From contig OY987269.1 of the NCBI GenBank assembly GCA_963920665.1, positions 1,614,501 to 1,678,500 on the forward strand: 64,000 nt of DNA, given 5' to 3'. The number at the start of each line of letters is the position of its first letter. The stretch's first letter is position 1. Source of the DNA: Straminergon stramineum. Its lineage: Eukaryota > Streptophyta > Bryopsida > Hypnales > Calliergonaceae. Under the pieces are notes generated by a model. That model searched no databases and had not been told where the DNA came from. It saw only the letters and a program-made list of their open reading frames with translations. Positions 34,254 to 46,330 of this stretch are shown in pieces. The position numbers and the translations under genes are program-made.

Positions 34254-35558
34254 ATGGATTTCGTGGACAACCCTGAGGAGCTAGTGGCCTTTGCTTCCGC
34301 CATCCTCCTGCTCCTCCTTACAGCGCAGTGGTCGCTGATTGAGTCCTCCTCCTTTGACAAACCCGACGACTTCACCGTGGACCCTGATCACATGCAAATC
34401 GAGGACGTGCCAGAAGCGTTGGACGTGGACGTGGTTGCGCGCGCCACACTGCACAACTTCTAAGTGTGGAACACTTTCGCACTCCTTGAAGAAGACCTTG
34501 GGTACTAGGTTAAACCCAGATCAACAACCTGGTTTTCACGCTTCCTCTTGAATCACTATGATGACGAGCACTAGCTACAAATGTTCCGTTTCATGAAAGT
34601 TGTTGTTCAATCTATGGCGGAACTCCTACAACCGACCTTGGAGAAGCAGAACACAAAGTACCGTTCAGCGATTCCAGTGTTGGTGCGGCTTGCTTGCGCC
34701 CTCTTCAAATTAACACATGGGGCGAGCATGTTGATTTGCAGTGAACTCTTTGCAGTAGGACGAAGCACGGTGTTGATGGTCCTTCGCGAAGTTGTTCAAG
34801 CTGTGAATGTCGTCCTTTGTTCAAAAATTTCATGGCCACAGGGCCAATGCTTGCTAGAAACGGAATCCGCTTTCCGCCATGTGTGCAGAATGCCAGGTGT
34901 TGTAGGGGCCATAGACGGCACACAGATTGCAATTTCGAAGCCCAGATTTGGTGCCTCTGATTACTATTACTTCAAATCCGGTGGATACTCTATGAATTGT
35001 CAAGTTGTGGTCGATAGTGACAAGAGGTTTTTAGATTTATACGTAGGAATGCCTGGCTCAACAAATGACTCCATAATGCTTCACTGCTCAACGCTTTATC
35101 ACAAAGGGCTCCAGAATGCTCTATGGGATCCCAAACTCACCTTCGACGGATTCTCTCCGTATTTGCTAGGCGACAGAGGCTACCCCCTCTTGCCATGGCT
35201 CATGATACCTCACCGACATGGAGTCCACCTACCCGTAGCACAGCGACTCTACAACAAAAAACTCAGTCGTGGTCGCATAGTGATGGAGAATGCTTTCGGT
35301 CTCTTGAAACAGACATTCCGGGAGCTTCATGGAAAATCAGAATTGAACATATGCTTCTTGCCGGATGTCATCACGTGCTGTGCAATTTTGCACAATGTTC
35401 TATTACGACAGTCACACGCTGACATTGAGCAGCTGCTGCGAGTTCTGCAAACGGAGGGTTTCGTAGTGGACCACGATCAAGAAAACCCGACAACTGCAAT
35501 GGAGCCGGAGTTACGAAGAGAAGACGGTGAAATTGAAGGACAAGCCCTAGGGAGCTAG
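34254..35558 (+). pseudogene. Harbinger-type DDE transposase, three in-frame stops
   Basis: The enzyme cuts and joins the element's ends. From 34581 the frame is open for 325 codons, with the DDE triad Asp (VVGAIDGTQ, codon 34914), Asp (GSTNDSIM, codon 35067) and Glu (IVMENAFG, codon 35286), plus LLGDRGYPLLPWLM, all typical of DDE_Tnp_4 proteins. The same frame continues upstream to an ATG at 34254 without frameshift, through family-like segments (VKPRSTTWFSRFLL; NHYDDEH before LQMFRF). It is broken by TAA at 34461, TAG at 34506 and TAG at 34572. The full frame is 435 codons, the usual length for the family. An intron could remove one or two of these stops, but the sequence between 34509 and 34571 looks coding. 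The catalytic core itself is undamaged. Confidence 0.85.
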
Positions 35559-36021
35559 AAACGGCAAGACCTGGCCGTCTTCCTAGTCATGCATGTCGGG
35601 CTACCACTGTGAGCCTGCGAGGATTACAAGCCTACTCCACTTTGTACAGGAGAAGCCAGCGTGAGCTTCATAGTATAGAAAAAAGTTTTTTTACATAATC
35701 ATCTTAATTCCGCTACTACTATACAGTTAAGTTGCTGTGCTTTAAAGAAAATGACATGGAAGCTTCGATTTCTACCATGTGCAACAACTCCTCGTACACT
35801 TATGTTGCTTCGTTGCTGTACAGAAGCAGGAGAGTAGCGACATGAAAACGTGGTCCTCAGTCTTGATCTCCTCACATTTTGAATTTTCCGTGACAATATC
35901 AAATGCTTCGAGTGCGTGCAACAGTTCCTCCGCTAGTATGTTGTTGGTGCATATCAACGGACTTCACAGGACAGTGTGTAGATGCATCCTGGATTTCTCT
36001 CGAGATAGGAGAAGTTGGTGC

Positions 36022-37260
36022 CTATGGCAACTGCGGCCGACGGTGTAGGCCTGCGCTGAGAACTCCAGAGAGGGTTGAGAGACAATGTACTAGCTCACCT
36101 TGTTTCTGAATTGAAAGTTTGTCATTCTCATTTGTCATTCTCGCATTCTCGTATAGGTGACAATCTCGCTCTCTCTGGTAGTCCATTTGTTCTTTAAACA
36201 AATTCAGCTGCACGTCGATTTTGGCCCTCTCCAACTCTCTGCTTGCATTGGCCATGTCTTTCATCTGGCTGGCCATGACTTCACTTGTAGCTTTCGTGGC
36301 TTCCGCAATAAGGGAATGTCCACTTACACTCTTGCGACGAATGTCGGTGTTCCCGGGACGGCTTGCAGCACGTTCAGCAACTGTGTCGGTGATACTCAAG
36401 AGCTGGACAGTCGTGCTTGCAGGAACAGAGTGGTTTGCACAAGAACTGGGCGTGGCGACAACCCTCTGTTGTGGTCGAGCCGTCATTGCACCTTCAGGGC
36501 CGCTGTTCACAGCAAGATGCAGGGAGAATTCCGAGTCACTCCACTCCGCCGCTTCTGCAACGGCGATGGGATCATCAACGTCTTCGGGCGCGTCACTGTC
36601 TTCGCATAGGTCGGCAGATCGACTGATAGGAACTTTGTAATGGCTGTCATCGGGAGACATGAGATCTCGTGTGTGCGGTGGGAACATACTGGGACGGATG
36701 GAGAACCACTCGTTGATGCTGTAGAAAACTTCATCGGGAAATGATCGTGGTAAACCTTGAGCTTTGCGTTCCGCAGTGGACATGTTCCAGTAATCTGGAG
36801 TATTAGTACCACTGCGTGCAAAGTAGTCAGCAATTCGTTTATAGTCAGGAATCAATTGGTTCCACTTACTCTTGCAAGCTGCACCATCACGTAGACAAGG
36901 GGAGAACCCGGCTTTCATGACTTCAGCGCTGATTCGCATCCACTTGGTGGTCTCTGGAATCATTAGTTCCCTTTTATCCGAGGTCTTCGATTCCTGTAGG
37001 TGCATGTGTCGTTTAGCTTGAATAAGTGCTCCAATTTCAAGGGGCTGCCAGTTCGGACCCCGCTCTCTACGTAAGCGTTTGGATGGGCTGCTGGGGTCTA
37101 TGCTCGACGGTGTGGGAAGTCGTCGATCAGCACCAGTCGCAGCTCCCGCTTGCGATTCTCCTATGTGCTGGTATAGAGGAAGGCTTTTTGCAAGCACACA
37201 AAGCACAACGTAAGTCCGGATCCACAAGCACAGAGTGGGTGAACAATGACACACATGCAC
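36022..37260 (-). CDS. SANT/Myb-like (trihelix-type) protein of the Harbinger element
   Basis: The open frame has 412 codons. After a variable N-terminus, a basic stretch (SKRLRRERGPNW) leads into a SANT/Myb-like DNA-binding region (TKWMRISAEVMKAG, then ACKSKWNQLIPDYKRIADYF). A conserved-looking tail (NEWFSIRPSMFPPHTRDLMS) follows, then a Ser/Ala-rich acidic middle and a C-terminal charged helix (ELERAKIDVQLNLFKEQM) likely to form a coiled coil. PIF/Harbinger elements usually encode such a partner, which helps the transposase bind the ends and enter the nucleus. The true first coding exon may start at 37160, after the acceptor cacatag, because the first 33 residues look non-coding. An upstream exon near 37735-37770 is possible. 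Confidence 0.8.
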   Translation of the reverse strand: MHVCHCSPTLCLWIRTYVVLCVLAKSLPLYQHIGESQAGAATGADRRLPTPSSIDPSSPSKRLRRERGPNWQPLEIGALIQAKRHMHLQESKTSDKRELMIPETTKWMRISAEVMKAGFSPCLRDGAACKSKWNQLIPDYKRIADYFARSGTNTPDYWNMSTAERKAQGLPRSFPDEVFYSINEWFSIRPSMFPPHTRDLMSPDDSHYKVPISRSADLCEDSDAPEDVDDPIAVAEAAEWSDSEFSLHLAVNSGPEGAMTARPQQRVVATPSSCANHSVPASTTVQLLSITDTVAERAASRPGNTDIRRKSVSGHSLIAEATKATSEVMASQMKDMANASRELERAKIDVQLNLFKEQMDYQRERDCHLYENARMTNENDKLSIQKQGELVHCLSTLSGVLSAGLHRRPQLP

Positions 37261-38473
37261 TGTGAAAGGAATGGGACGTACCTTCGGTGTAAAGAATCGA
37301 TGCTGTAATCAGCACATCCATCGACAGGGAAGGGGTGCGACTTGCGCACATGCGGTACAGAGCACATGGTATTCATCAAAGCCTTGTCACCCGCAATAGT
37401 GCAAGAATGTTTCATTCGCTACTAAGAGGACGATGGCATTCGAGAACATGAAGGTGGACTTCTACGACTGCAGGCACGTTGACGGAAGTCAAGAACAGGA
37501 AGGTCAATTTTTTTTTGTTTTTTTGACACAAATGAAACAAAATTTCATTGCATAGGGGAATAAAATACAAATAGACCAGCGACAAGTGGCCTAGCCTAGA
37601 ATCACACAGAAAAGACGACAAGAACGACTGGAGGAAGGTCGATATGTAACAGAACATGCGACAGGATGAAATTTGGCGTTCTCCGTCATCAAAAAAATAG
37701 CAATAATTCATGGCGTGTGGACGGTCGAAGGATAAAAGCTTACCCTTAGATGATGTTGCCACACCAGCAGATGGAGCGGCAGGTGACCGATGGCGGAATC
37801 TTCAGTCCATGTTCACCTTCCTACAGTGACAAGTTTAAATGACATTAGAATCACGCACTACGTAGGGCAGAAGTCGGAGATTAACATGACCTCATGTTCA
37901 GCAGCAGTAATTGAAGGCATCAAGAGAATCATTGTGCATCCATGCAGCATGTACAGGCAGATCTAGACATACTCGAACTGAACACTGCGTTCTTGTAGAG
38001 CCTTCAGACTGGTGAGGACTTGTGTAGCAGGAGGTGAGCGAATGCATGGAACAATAGACCACCACTCAATTTAACGTGTCTGATTCCTTCCTTATTGGCG
38101 TCTGCATTTACTTCATCGACTAAGTGTAGAGGGCCCACGGCTGCTGAAGTTGGCGGCGAGGACTACTTACTATATGGGAACTATTAATGATGTTCTTAAT
38201 CAGCAGATTAAGTTAATGGCCACCTTCAACCCCCATTAGCTGGAAGCGTTGCTAACTCTGCAAAATCTACGTTTCAACTAAATTTTTGTATTTACTCACA
38301 TCACTGCTTACTTGCCCTCCATGAATGTTAAGCCATTTATTTCTGCAGTAAGACTCGGTCTTTGTGGTTGACATGTCTGCGTCCACGTAGGTTCGGCGTT
38401 CACTAAAGTATGCAAGTGTGAATGCCCGCAGAGTGTACCTTCGACGTCCACGCACTAAAGCTGCTTCTAGCGC

Positions 38474-38490
38474 CAGGTGTGCAAGCCCCT
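38474..38490 (-). repeat. Right terminal inverted repeat of the Harbinger element
   Basis: CAGGTGTGCAAGCCCCT, followed by target duplication TTA at 38491-38493. Confidence 0.95.
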
Positions 38491-38493
38491 TTA

Positions 38494-41035
38494 GAGAAAT
38501 TATACCCCAAAGGATGTTGAAAATATTTGCCCTCATGGTGTATAATGTATGTTTTAGGATACAAAGATGTATTTGCAATCAAAGATGCAAGAAAGTTCTA
38601 ATTGACTTGAATGTTTTTGTGAATTTAAAAATTATCAATGGAAATATTGCATATAATTTATGATTTTGGGAAACTTTGTTTTATAATTTTCATAAACTGT
38701 TGTACTCATAGAACATGCAAAAATGGTACAATTCCACATACATTGTCACCTTTTCAAGGTGTAGAATGCGGAATGTAGGTCCAAATCACTTGTGGATTTT
38801 GTATTGTACATATGTGATAGTTGAAAGGCTAGTCATTTGTTTTGCTTTTGCAATAAACATTGTGTAAAAATTTAGTAAATTTTTTACATGACATTGGATA
38901 TGATAACTCCATATAATTGGTTCATCTAAAAGAATGGAATATACATACAAGTGTCGAGACAAGTGTGTGTTCATCACATGTAACCTCATGGCTACTTAGA
39001 AGTGACCTTCACTCTCTAAGTGTGGCATCTACTGGTATTCTTTTTTACTTGCACTTCATTCTTGGGAGAATGACAATTATACTTTATAAGATATGAAGAT
39101 GGAAAACTTTGTTGAAATGGCAATCATTTCGCAACTTCAGCACTTTTATAGTTTAGACCTTACGGTTTTAGATCTATACCATTCCTAGATGTGTAAAATC
39201 TACACCCGTTTTAGATGGCGCTTTCATGATTTAGACCACAGAATCTGAAATCTATATCTATCCTAGATGTTTGAAATCTATAGCATTCCTAGATGTTGCT
39301 TTTGCGGCTTAGATTGTATGGTTTGAAAATGGCATATGGAATATTGCCATTTTAACAAAATTCCCCATGAAGATACCGAGTGGATTTAGGTATGGAAGTG
39401 TTTAATAGGTAAGAAAATGTACAATGATTATGCCGGTCATTCTTTGGAAGTACAACAACTTTGACCTATACATGCGGTCATGTCTTCATATTCGGATGTT
39501 TTAAATATAGTATGATTCAATGAAGCACTTGAGATTAGGTAAAATATATCTTACAAACCCAATTCTATTTTTCAAAATTAGACAATTTGTGTCAATCCAA
39601 GATGCAACTATTTTTAGAGTTTGTTGAAATCTAATATGGTAGTTTCCTTGTCAAATATGGATTTCCACACATTTTGAGGATTCCATTGGTTCTCCATTTC
39701 CTTTAATCAAGAATTAATGATTTAGGAAGAATAAGAAGAACAACATTAAAACAAATTGAAATATATCCTCCCTAAATTTATTTATTTATTTTTGAATTTA
39801 ATTATCACATGGTCAATTTCCATTGAAAAGAGGAAGGAATACATAAAACCAAAGGACAAAGTCCTTACCGGACTCCCTGAATTTATTTTCAGAGTTTCAT
39901 CCAAAGCCCTCTCTTATTAGATTGAATTTTGAAATGTTGACCATACTCTAGTGCAATTTTTGTAATCTTAGTGTAGAGATATGTTTTTGAGTAAAACACC
40001 AAAAAGAATGTTATGGAAAACATTCTACTATCGTGGGCAAGAATTTGATCCAAACCAAAGCATATATGAAAGAGGCAAGGATCAACTATTCCATTCATCC
40101 ATACCATAATGGCACCATGCACGACAAATGGAATACAGAGCAACGTCCTTGCGGAGTACTACACATTGACAAGAAGTAGTATCAAATTTTCTAGAATCCA
40201 AGATCTTTGTATATTGAATCATACTTTTTAATAGTAGGTACCATATTTAAATGTTAATTTGGACAATTTTGGTTGTAGTAATATTTACCCTTTGACTTAA
40301 TCTTGACAAGGGTCTTGATATCATAGCTAACAAGATGATGCAATAGAATGGAACATAGGCTCACTTTTCAAGTAAAATCCTACTCAAAACTTATGATTTT
40401 TTCTATTATGACCTAATTTGTAGCTCTTCATATTTTGTCAAATTGCTAGGCAAGGGATGGAAAATGGCGGTTGATGATTGGTGTTTTTTTGTGGTAGCCT
40501 TACAGTCATTATGCCTTTGGTGTGTTGGGTCCCAAATGCATTGGAGTTGCTCTAACTATGAGCTTTGAAAAGTGAATAGAAAATTTTGTACATATATGCC
40601 ACTATAAAATAAGACTCAAATATATTTGGATGTCATTGATTGTTACAATATTATCTTAACCCTTCCAGAACATATTGTAAATGTAAGGTATGTGAGGCAC
40701 TTCTATATTGAATATTGAATATTTTCCCCTAAGTAAAGTTTGGCAAATGCTAAAAATAGGTGTTAGTTAAAGAAATTCACCATACCAATTATTTTTGAAA
40801 ATCAATTTTTTTTTGAAATTTTGGCATTGAATTTTAGAATCGTTTTGCCCTACAACTATAGTATACTTTTAAAATACATTGAAATGGAGTGATAAAAAAG
40901 CCTATGTGCCCTTCAAGAATTAAAGGCTAGTTCAGGGTTTTACATTGAAGCTTGAAATTTTTGGGAATTTTTGGATTCAAAGAGAAATAACTCGACTACT
41001 CCAAGCAATTCACATACATAAAGAGTTTTGTTTGT
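38494..41035. other. AT-rich intergenic DNA
   Basis: No gene is recognised. It contains a family-F copy (39108-39368). Short ORFs are consistent with chance. Confidence 0.5.
39108..39368 (+). repeat. Dispersed repeat family F, longest copy
   Basis: The copy runs from ttgttgaaatggcaatcat to attgccattttaacaaaa, the two ends being partly inverse to each other. Internally it repeats a unit of the form tttagatct/ata-cc-attcctagatgt about three times (39165-39300). It is related to 25611-25762 in reverse. Confidence 0.6.
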
Positions 41036-41039
41036 TTAA

Positions 41040-41640
41040 GCCCTAAAGGACCCAGTAATAAATTTTTTTTGGCAACATAGCCTTTTTAGTCATCCATTTA
41101 CAAATGGAATTTTTTATTTTTTCTTCAAAATTTCACACAACATGTGGTCAACGAGGAGCTTTTAGGTGCAAAAATTTTCTTAACTTTTGAATGCATGGTT
41201 AAAAATTTTTTTTTTATGATATGTAGTTTCTTTAGGAGCAAAGACAATATGGGCAATTCAAAAAAATCACTCTTTTAAGAAATAAAAATTTGAAATTGGT
41301 TTTCAAAAATAAATAAATTATATATACAAACATACACACATGGGAAGCTTTGAATCATTCCATTTTGATTAATAAGATGAAAGTTATGAGGAGTTTTAGT
41401 TTGTGGGTAGTTATGGAATATCTATGCTAAAAATAAATTGTGAAGTCCATAATTTAACTCAATTTTCAATATTTTGGAAACAAAAACAAAATCATACGAT
41501 GTATATTGTTTATTACAACATTACAACCATGGGATTGGCATTTTTCAATTCCTTAACAAAATTCTTAACAATTTTGTATTTTAAATCATTTTCTATTTCT
41601 TTCTACTTGCTATTTTTCTCATTATTTTTTCAATTATAAA
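41040..41640 (+). mobile_element. Repeat family C, truncated copy
   Basis: The copy starts GCCCTAAAGGACCC directly after TTAA (41036-41039). It aligns with the left two thirds of the copies at 44781 and 60747 (ggcaacatag; ttattacaacattacaacca; ggcatttttcaattcc). Homology is lost near 41640, so the right end is missing. Confidence 0.7.
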
Positions 41641-43219
41641 TATGATAAAAATTTATTTGAATTAAAAAAAATGTAGTTCCAAAATTGCTTTTGAATATAT
41701 TATGGAGAGTTGCAAAGTACGGGATATACATATTTTGGGGTAAATTGAAGTTTGAAAAATGACATCTTACCATATGGGAAGAGTTGAAAATACTCTTCTT
41801 TTTGAAATCTAAGCATCATGATCTTGCAATTGAAATAATTTAGGAGGGTGTACTCTAACAAATTAACTATAATATTGTATATTTGGATTTGTTAAAAAAT
41901 AAGTATAGATGAAGATTTTTCCCCTTTAGAGATTAGTGTTTTGAAGTAGTTTGGGGCCTCTAAACATGAAAGAACTTTAGGGTTTAAAGTCCCATGTTAG
42001 GCTTTGAAAAGCTAGCTCAAATGACACCTAGACTATGTATCTCTGAAAGAAGGGAGAATCTACACTATTCAATTGGAGAAGGGAAGGCAATAGTGCTAGT
42101 ATGTATATATATATACTAAAATTATAGATGGTTTCTATGGTATATACACCTATAACATAGATGTGTAATATTATAGGCTCATGGGCTCATATAATAGCAA
42201 CCCTCGGGGGGAGGGGGAATATGTTGAAAGTTGGATAATTTGTTAGAGTTGTAAAACAATGTGATGAGTACCATATAGATAGGGTTGAGGTTGAGGTCGT
42301 GTAAAGGGCATTAAGGTAAACTACCCCATTACGGACCAAATGGGAGCAAACCCATTATGGGCAAAATTGTAATGGTGGTGTACATTCAAGTTCTGAAATG
42401 TACACCACCATTACAATTTTACCCGCAATGGGTTTGCTCCCATTTGGTCCGTAATGGGGTAGTTTACCTTTTTTCTTAGGAAGATGTTTGAATGTTTTCT
42501 AACTTTTGTTTGTATAGGCATATGTACGTTACTGGAAGTGACTTATTTTATATTCCCAGACAAACTTGGTTTTGCAATGACCTGTTTGTTGCAATTCAGG
42601 TCCCACTGAAGGACACAATTTATCTAATTTTTTATTTCCTGTCCTGTGGAGAGTTCGTAAGCTGTTACATCTTTCATTTCAACAACTATTCCCATGGATT
42701 GTGGTGTACCAATGTCTGTTACTGAAACGTTAAAACATGCACTCAGTGGATAAGTTTCACAGGGATATAACTTATTACCAAAGCAGAATGATGATGCTAA
42801 TGGTACGTTCCCACCGGGTCTTATGATGGCAGTAAATCAGTTGTAAATCAGCGTGCGTTCCCACCAAAGTGCTCCACTATCTACCGAACCTACTTGGCAG
42901 CCGAGGTGGCATCGACGTGAGAGCGCTCCTATGATCATTTAACACCTCTGTATCGCTGGCCGACCACAACAATAGTAGATCATAATAACAACTTAAAAAT
43001 CTTCCGGAAATGAAGATTCCATCAGCTGACAGCCGCTCTTACCTATGTGCCAGTTTCAGAGCCCATTACATGAGAACAATGGCTGCCCAAGGCCGAAATT
43101 AGCAAGACCCATCTATGAAAAATCAAGAGTTTGAATAATTTCCAAATATCTCGTCTCGAAGGTTTGTAAGGCTTTATTGAAATGAGTTAGGGAAGGTGTG
43201 TAGGTAATGTTTTTATACA
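41641..43219. other. AT-rich spacer around a perfect-looking hairpin
   Basis: No gene is recognised apart from the long hairpin at 42314-42469. A G-rich run (ggggggaggggg) lies near 42207. Confidence 0.5.
42314..42469. repeat. Long inverted repeat (hairpin), 73-bp arms, 10-bp loop
   Basis: The left arm 42314-42386 and right arm 42397-42469 are complementary at 70 of 73 positions. The arms begin aggtaaactaccccattacg and its inverse. It is either a fold-back MITE or a hairpin RNA source. Transcribed from either strand, it would give an almost perfect double-stranded stem suitable for small-RNA processing. No clear target duplication flanks it. Confidence 0.9.
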
Positions 43220-43620
43220 AGTGGGGTGATGGGAAGTAAAACAATCCATGTGGGATATGTGAATAGGATTAGTAGGTGCTCAACTACTCATACCTAATTA
43301 AGTCAAATGCAGGAATTATGTTCAATGTAGAACTTTAGACCTCATTTAGACATACTAGAATAACTTTTTTCAAGAAACTTTGAACTAAGAAAAGTTGGTA
43401 AATCAAAGTAACCTTCATCTCCAAATTTTTTTTTGAAATTTAGATCCTCCAGTCAAAAGTTTGGGACAAAATTCACAAAGGGTTTGGAAAGAACATTTTC
43501 TTTGACTTTGTGCAACAAGAAGGGCAATACTTTTCATTATTTCATCCACAAAGTGAACTTCTTCAAAATCTTTAATCCTAGAAAGAGGAGACTTATGAAC
43601 AAGGTCCTTTGTCAAAAATG
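43220..43620 (+). repeat. Dispersed repeat family E, copy 1
   Basis: It shares catgtgggatatg, aatgcaggaatt, tagacctcatttagacatac and ttcatctccaaa blocks with 60110-60450. In reverse complement it also matches 46010-46330. It faces the reverse copy across 2.4 kb. Confidence 0.6.
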
Positions 43621-44469
43621 ATCAAATTTATAAACCATTAGGTACATTCTTCATTTTTACGGTGATATAGAAAGTCATCCATTCGTCACTTTTGGATTGT
43701 CTAGCATTTCAAGGTTAATGAAAATTGTGATTTGCAATAAGATTTTTATTTATTAATTAATTTTGTATTTTAGATGGAAGTATGAGAAGAAGATTCTATA
43801 AGAAAAGGAGAGTACAAAGAAGACTTAGGCAAGAGTATTTTATAGTTTTAACCTACAAACAAAGGGAAGGGACCAAAAGAGTAAATTACAATACTTGGAA
43901 GGTGAATCCAACATTCTTTGTTGAATAATTATTTAACACCATAAGGACCTTTTGTCTCATTGAGAGATAAATGAAAGTTTGGATAGAGTTATCTTATCTC
44001 AATTTTTAATTAGGTTTTTTGAAGATAGAAAATTACATTAGCTTTATGTGGACGTAATTTTTGTTTCAATTGGTGCATGGGAGCAAAAGTTATGCAACAC
44101 TAAGTTCAAAATAGAGTTCATCATGAAGAACACAAAAAAATTCAAAATATATATTTTTTATTTTGGTTCTCAAAGAAAAAGTCTTAGTGCATATAGAAAG
44201 ATTTAATTCATTCTACTTGGACTAGTGATGAGGAAGTGATGAAAAGATTCATATTTTGGGAGGAATTAGAACATCTTCTTCCAAAAAATACTTACAAGAT
44301 TCATTTTTTAACTCAATTTTCAAATAAATTCTAGAAATGTTCTACATGGTTGTTGTTTTTTGCTAGAACAATCTCACCATTGGGATTAGTATCTTTTAAT
44401 TCCATTTGAGAATCATTAACCAATTAGTTTATATTTCTATCTAGTCCCTACTTCTACACAAACACATAT

Positions 44470-45965
44470 TTAAAGGATGAAAATCAAAGTTGTTGTTCTT
44501 CAAATATTTTTTCCAAAACTCTCAATTGAAGTTTTGAACACAAAAAAATATTTAGATTTTGTGCAAAGGTATCCATTGCAAATCTTGATTTTCTAGTATT
44601 AAGGCTCTCAAAGACACTACTTCTTACAAAAAAAATCACCTGAAAAAACTCATTTGAAAAAATAAAAGAACAAATTTTGAGAAGCCGTAAATTGATTGGG
44701 ATTATGCATGTTCTACCCTTTAACCTTCATATTCTTTTGGTGACCAATTTTTTAGATTTGACATGTGAAAAGACAATTAACCCCTAAAGGACCAAACGGT
44801 GTTTTTTGGCAACATAGCGATTTTGGGCAGCTCACTACAAATGGAATTTTTATTTTTTTTCTTTGAAATTTTCATGCAACATGAACCCAAGGAGTAGCTT
44901 CAAGACCCAAAAATTTCTATAACTTTTGAATACATGGTTAAAAAGTTATTGTATGATATGTTGTTTTCATTGCTCGGCGGGCAGCCCGGGCAGAAAAAAA
45001 AAACTTCTTTAAAAATCAATTTTTTTAAAAATAAAAATTTGAAATTTATTTTCCTGATGTATATTTTCATGGGAAGCTTTGAATCATTCCATTTTTATTT
45101 ATGAGATGAAAGTTATGAAGAGTTTTAGTTGTGGGTAGTTTGTGGGTAGTAATGGAATTTCTTCTCTAAAATAAACTTTGAAGACCTTTATTTAACTCAA
45201 TTTTTAATATTTTTGGATTAAAAAAACACACATGAGGTGTAGATTGTTTATTACAACAATTTAACCATTGGGATTGTCATTTTTCAATTCCATAAATAAA
45301 TTATTAACAATTTAGTATTTTGAATCATTCTCTACTTCTTTCAACTTACTATTTTTTTCCTATTTGTTGTACAATTCCAAATGATCTAAAGTTTTTCAAG
45401 AAGGTAGAAAACTTGCCTTGAAGAATGAATCAAAAGAGTTACAACCATTTTGAACATTTTTTCATAATGATCTGACCTTGTGAAGTGCATCTGCCCAGAT
45501 TTTTGCAGGGCCAAAAAATAGCTTTTTGTCACTTCGAGTGCTAATATCTTGCAATCCAAACGGTGGAAATTTCTGAAATTTTTTCCATATCTTCCCAAAA
45601 CAGCGTACTATAAGATCCTACGGTTACATTTGTCCAAAAATGTATTTTTTTCTAAAATTTGGTACTTGCATTAGAGATGACAGTTTTGGAGCGTTTTTGG
45701 TGAAAACATAGTCAAATACCTTTAGGGGTTAAAAGATTTCAAATTGTTTTCATCGTTTGAACACCCTCATGATCAAACATTACAATATTTCAATTCACAA
45801 GTGATATTGTTAACTTCTCTTTTCCCATTTGAAACTTAACATGTTTGGTTTGAATTTTTGTAGTTACAATTTTTAAAAATTGATAGAACTTATTAAAATG
45901 TTGGGTTTTAGTTCAATTTAGAGCAAGTTTCAAGAAGCTCAAAAAAGGTCTTGGGCATTGAGGGG
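44470..45965 (-). mobile_element. Repeat family B, reverse copy interrupted by a family-C element
   Basis: The outer parts (about 44470-44780 and 45729-45965) together match the family-B consensus in reverse. The right side ends tcttgggcattgagggg before TTAA (45966-45969). The C element 44781-45728 sits inside it. Removing that element and one TTAA restores a gapless alignment with the copies at 15735 and 32355. Confidence 0.8.
44781..45728 (+). mobile_element. Repeat family C, complete copy (948 bp), nested in family B
   Basis: The element starts CCCCTAAAGGACCA after TTAA (44777-44780) and ends CCTTTAGGGG before TTAA (45729-45732). The ten terminal bases are perfect inverse repeats. It is highly similar along its whole length to 60747-61689. 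It has no ORF long enough for a transposase, so it is non-autonomous. TTAA duplication with CCC-starting ends is typical of piggyBac-like elements. Kolobok elements also use TTAA. Confidence 0.88.
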
Positions 45966-46009
45966 TTAATATGCAATGAAACTTTAGGGGTTTGTCCCAA
46001 CCCCTCTTT

Positions 46010-46330
46010 GAATTTTGTCCCGAAACTTTTGATTGGAGTCTTAGAATCTCAAATGGATTTTTGGAGATGAAAGTTACTTAGATTTACCAACTTTTCTTAG
46101 TTCAAAGTTTCTTGAAAAAAATTATTCTACTATGCCTACATGAGGTTTGAAGTTCTACATTGCACACAATTCCTGCATTTTGACAATGAGTGGTCAAGTT
46201 CTCATCTTCAAATTGTCCCATATCCTTTGAAGATTCATGATGGACGATGAATTTCATTATAAAAACAATCTCTCCACCCCTCACTCAGAGTACGTGTGTT
46301 GGCATTGAATTGTAGTGAAATCTTTTCTAA
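46010..46330 (-). repeat. Dispersed repeat family E, reverse copy
   Basis: Reverse complement of family-E blocks (ctccaaaaatccatttgaga, aatgcaggaattgtg). It pairs with 43220-43620 as inverted arms around the nested B/C elements. Confidence 0.6.

Larger units (their letters stand above)
33283..38490. mobile_element. PIF/Harbinger DNA transposon, complete, 5208 bp
   Basis: The termini are the 17-bp perfect inverted repeats AGGGGCTTGCACACCTG (33283-33299) and CAGGTGTGCAAGCCCCT (38474-38490). They are flanked by TTA on both sides (33280-33282 and 38491-38493), the 3-bp target duplication typical of PIF/Harbinger. The element carries the two genes expected of this superfamily, a DDE transposase (+) and a SANT/Myb-like protein (-), in convergent orientation. 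Its base composition is clearly richer in GC than the AT-rich host DNA on both sides. Perfect TIRs and TSD suggest a young insertion, yet the transposase frame has stops. Confidence 0.93.

Noticed and set aside
36157..36640. Two plus-strand ORFs of about 140-150 codons opposite the SANT-like gene
   Set aside because: They lie antisense to a well-supported coding sequence and have no family resemblance.
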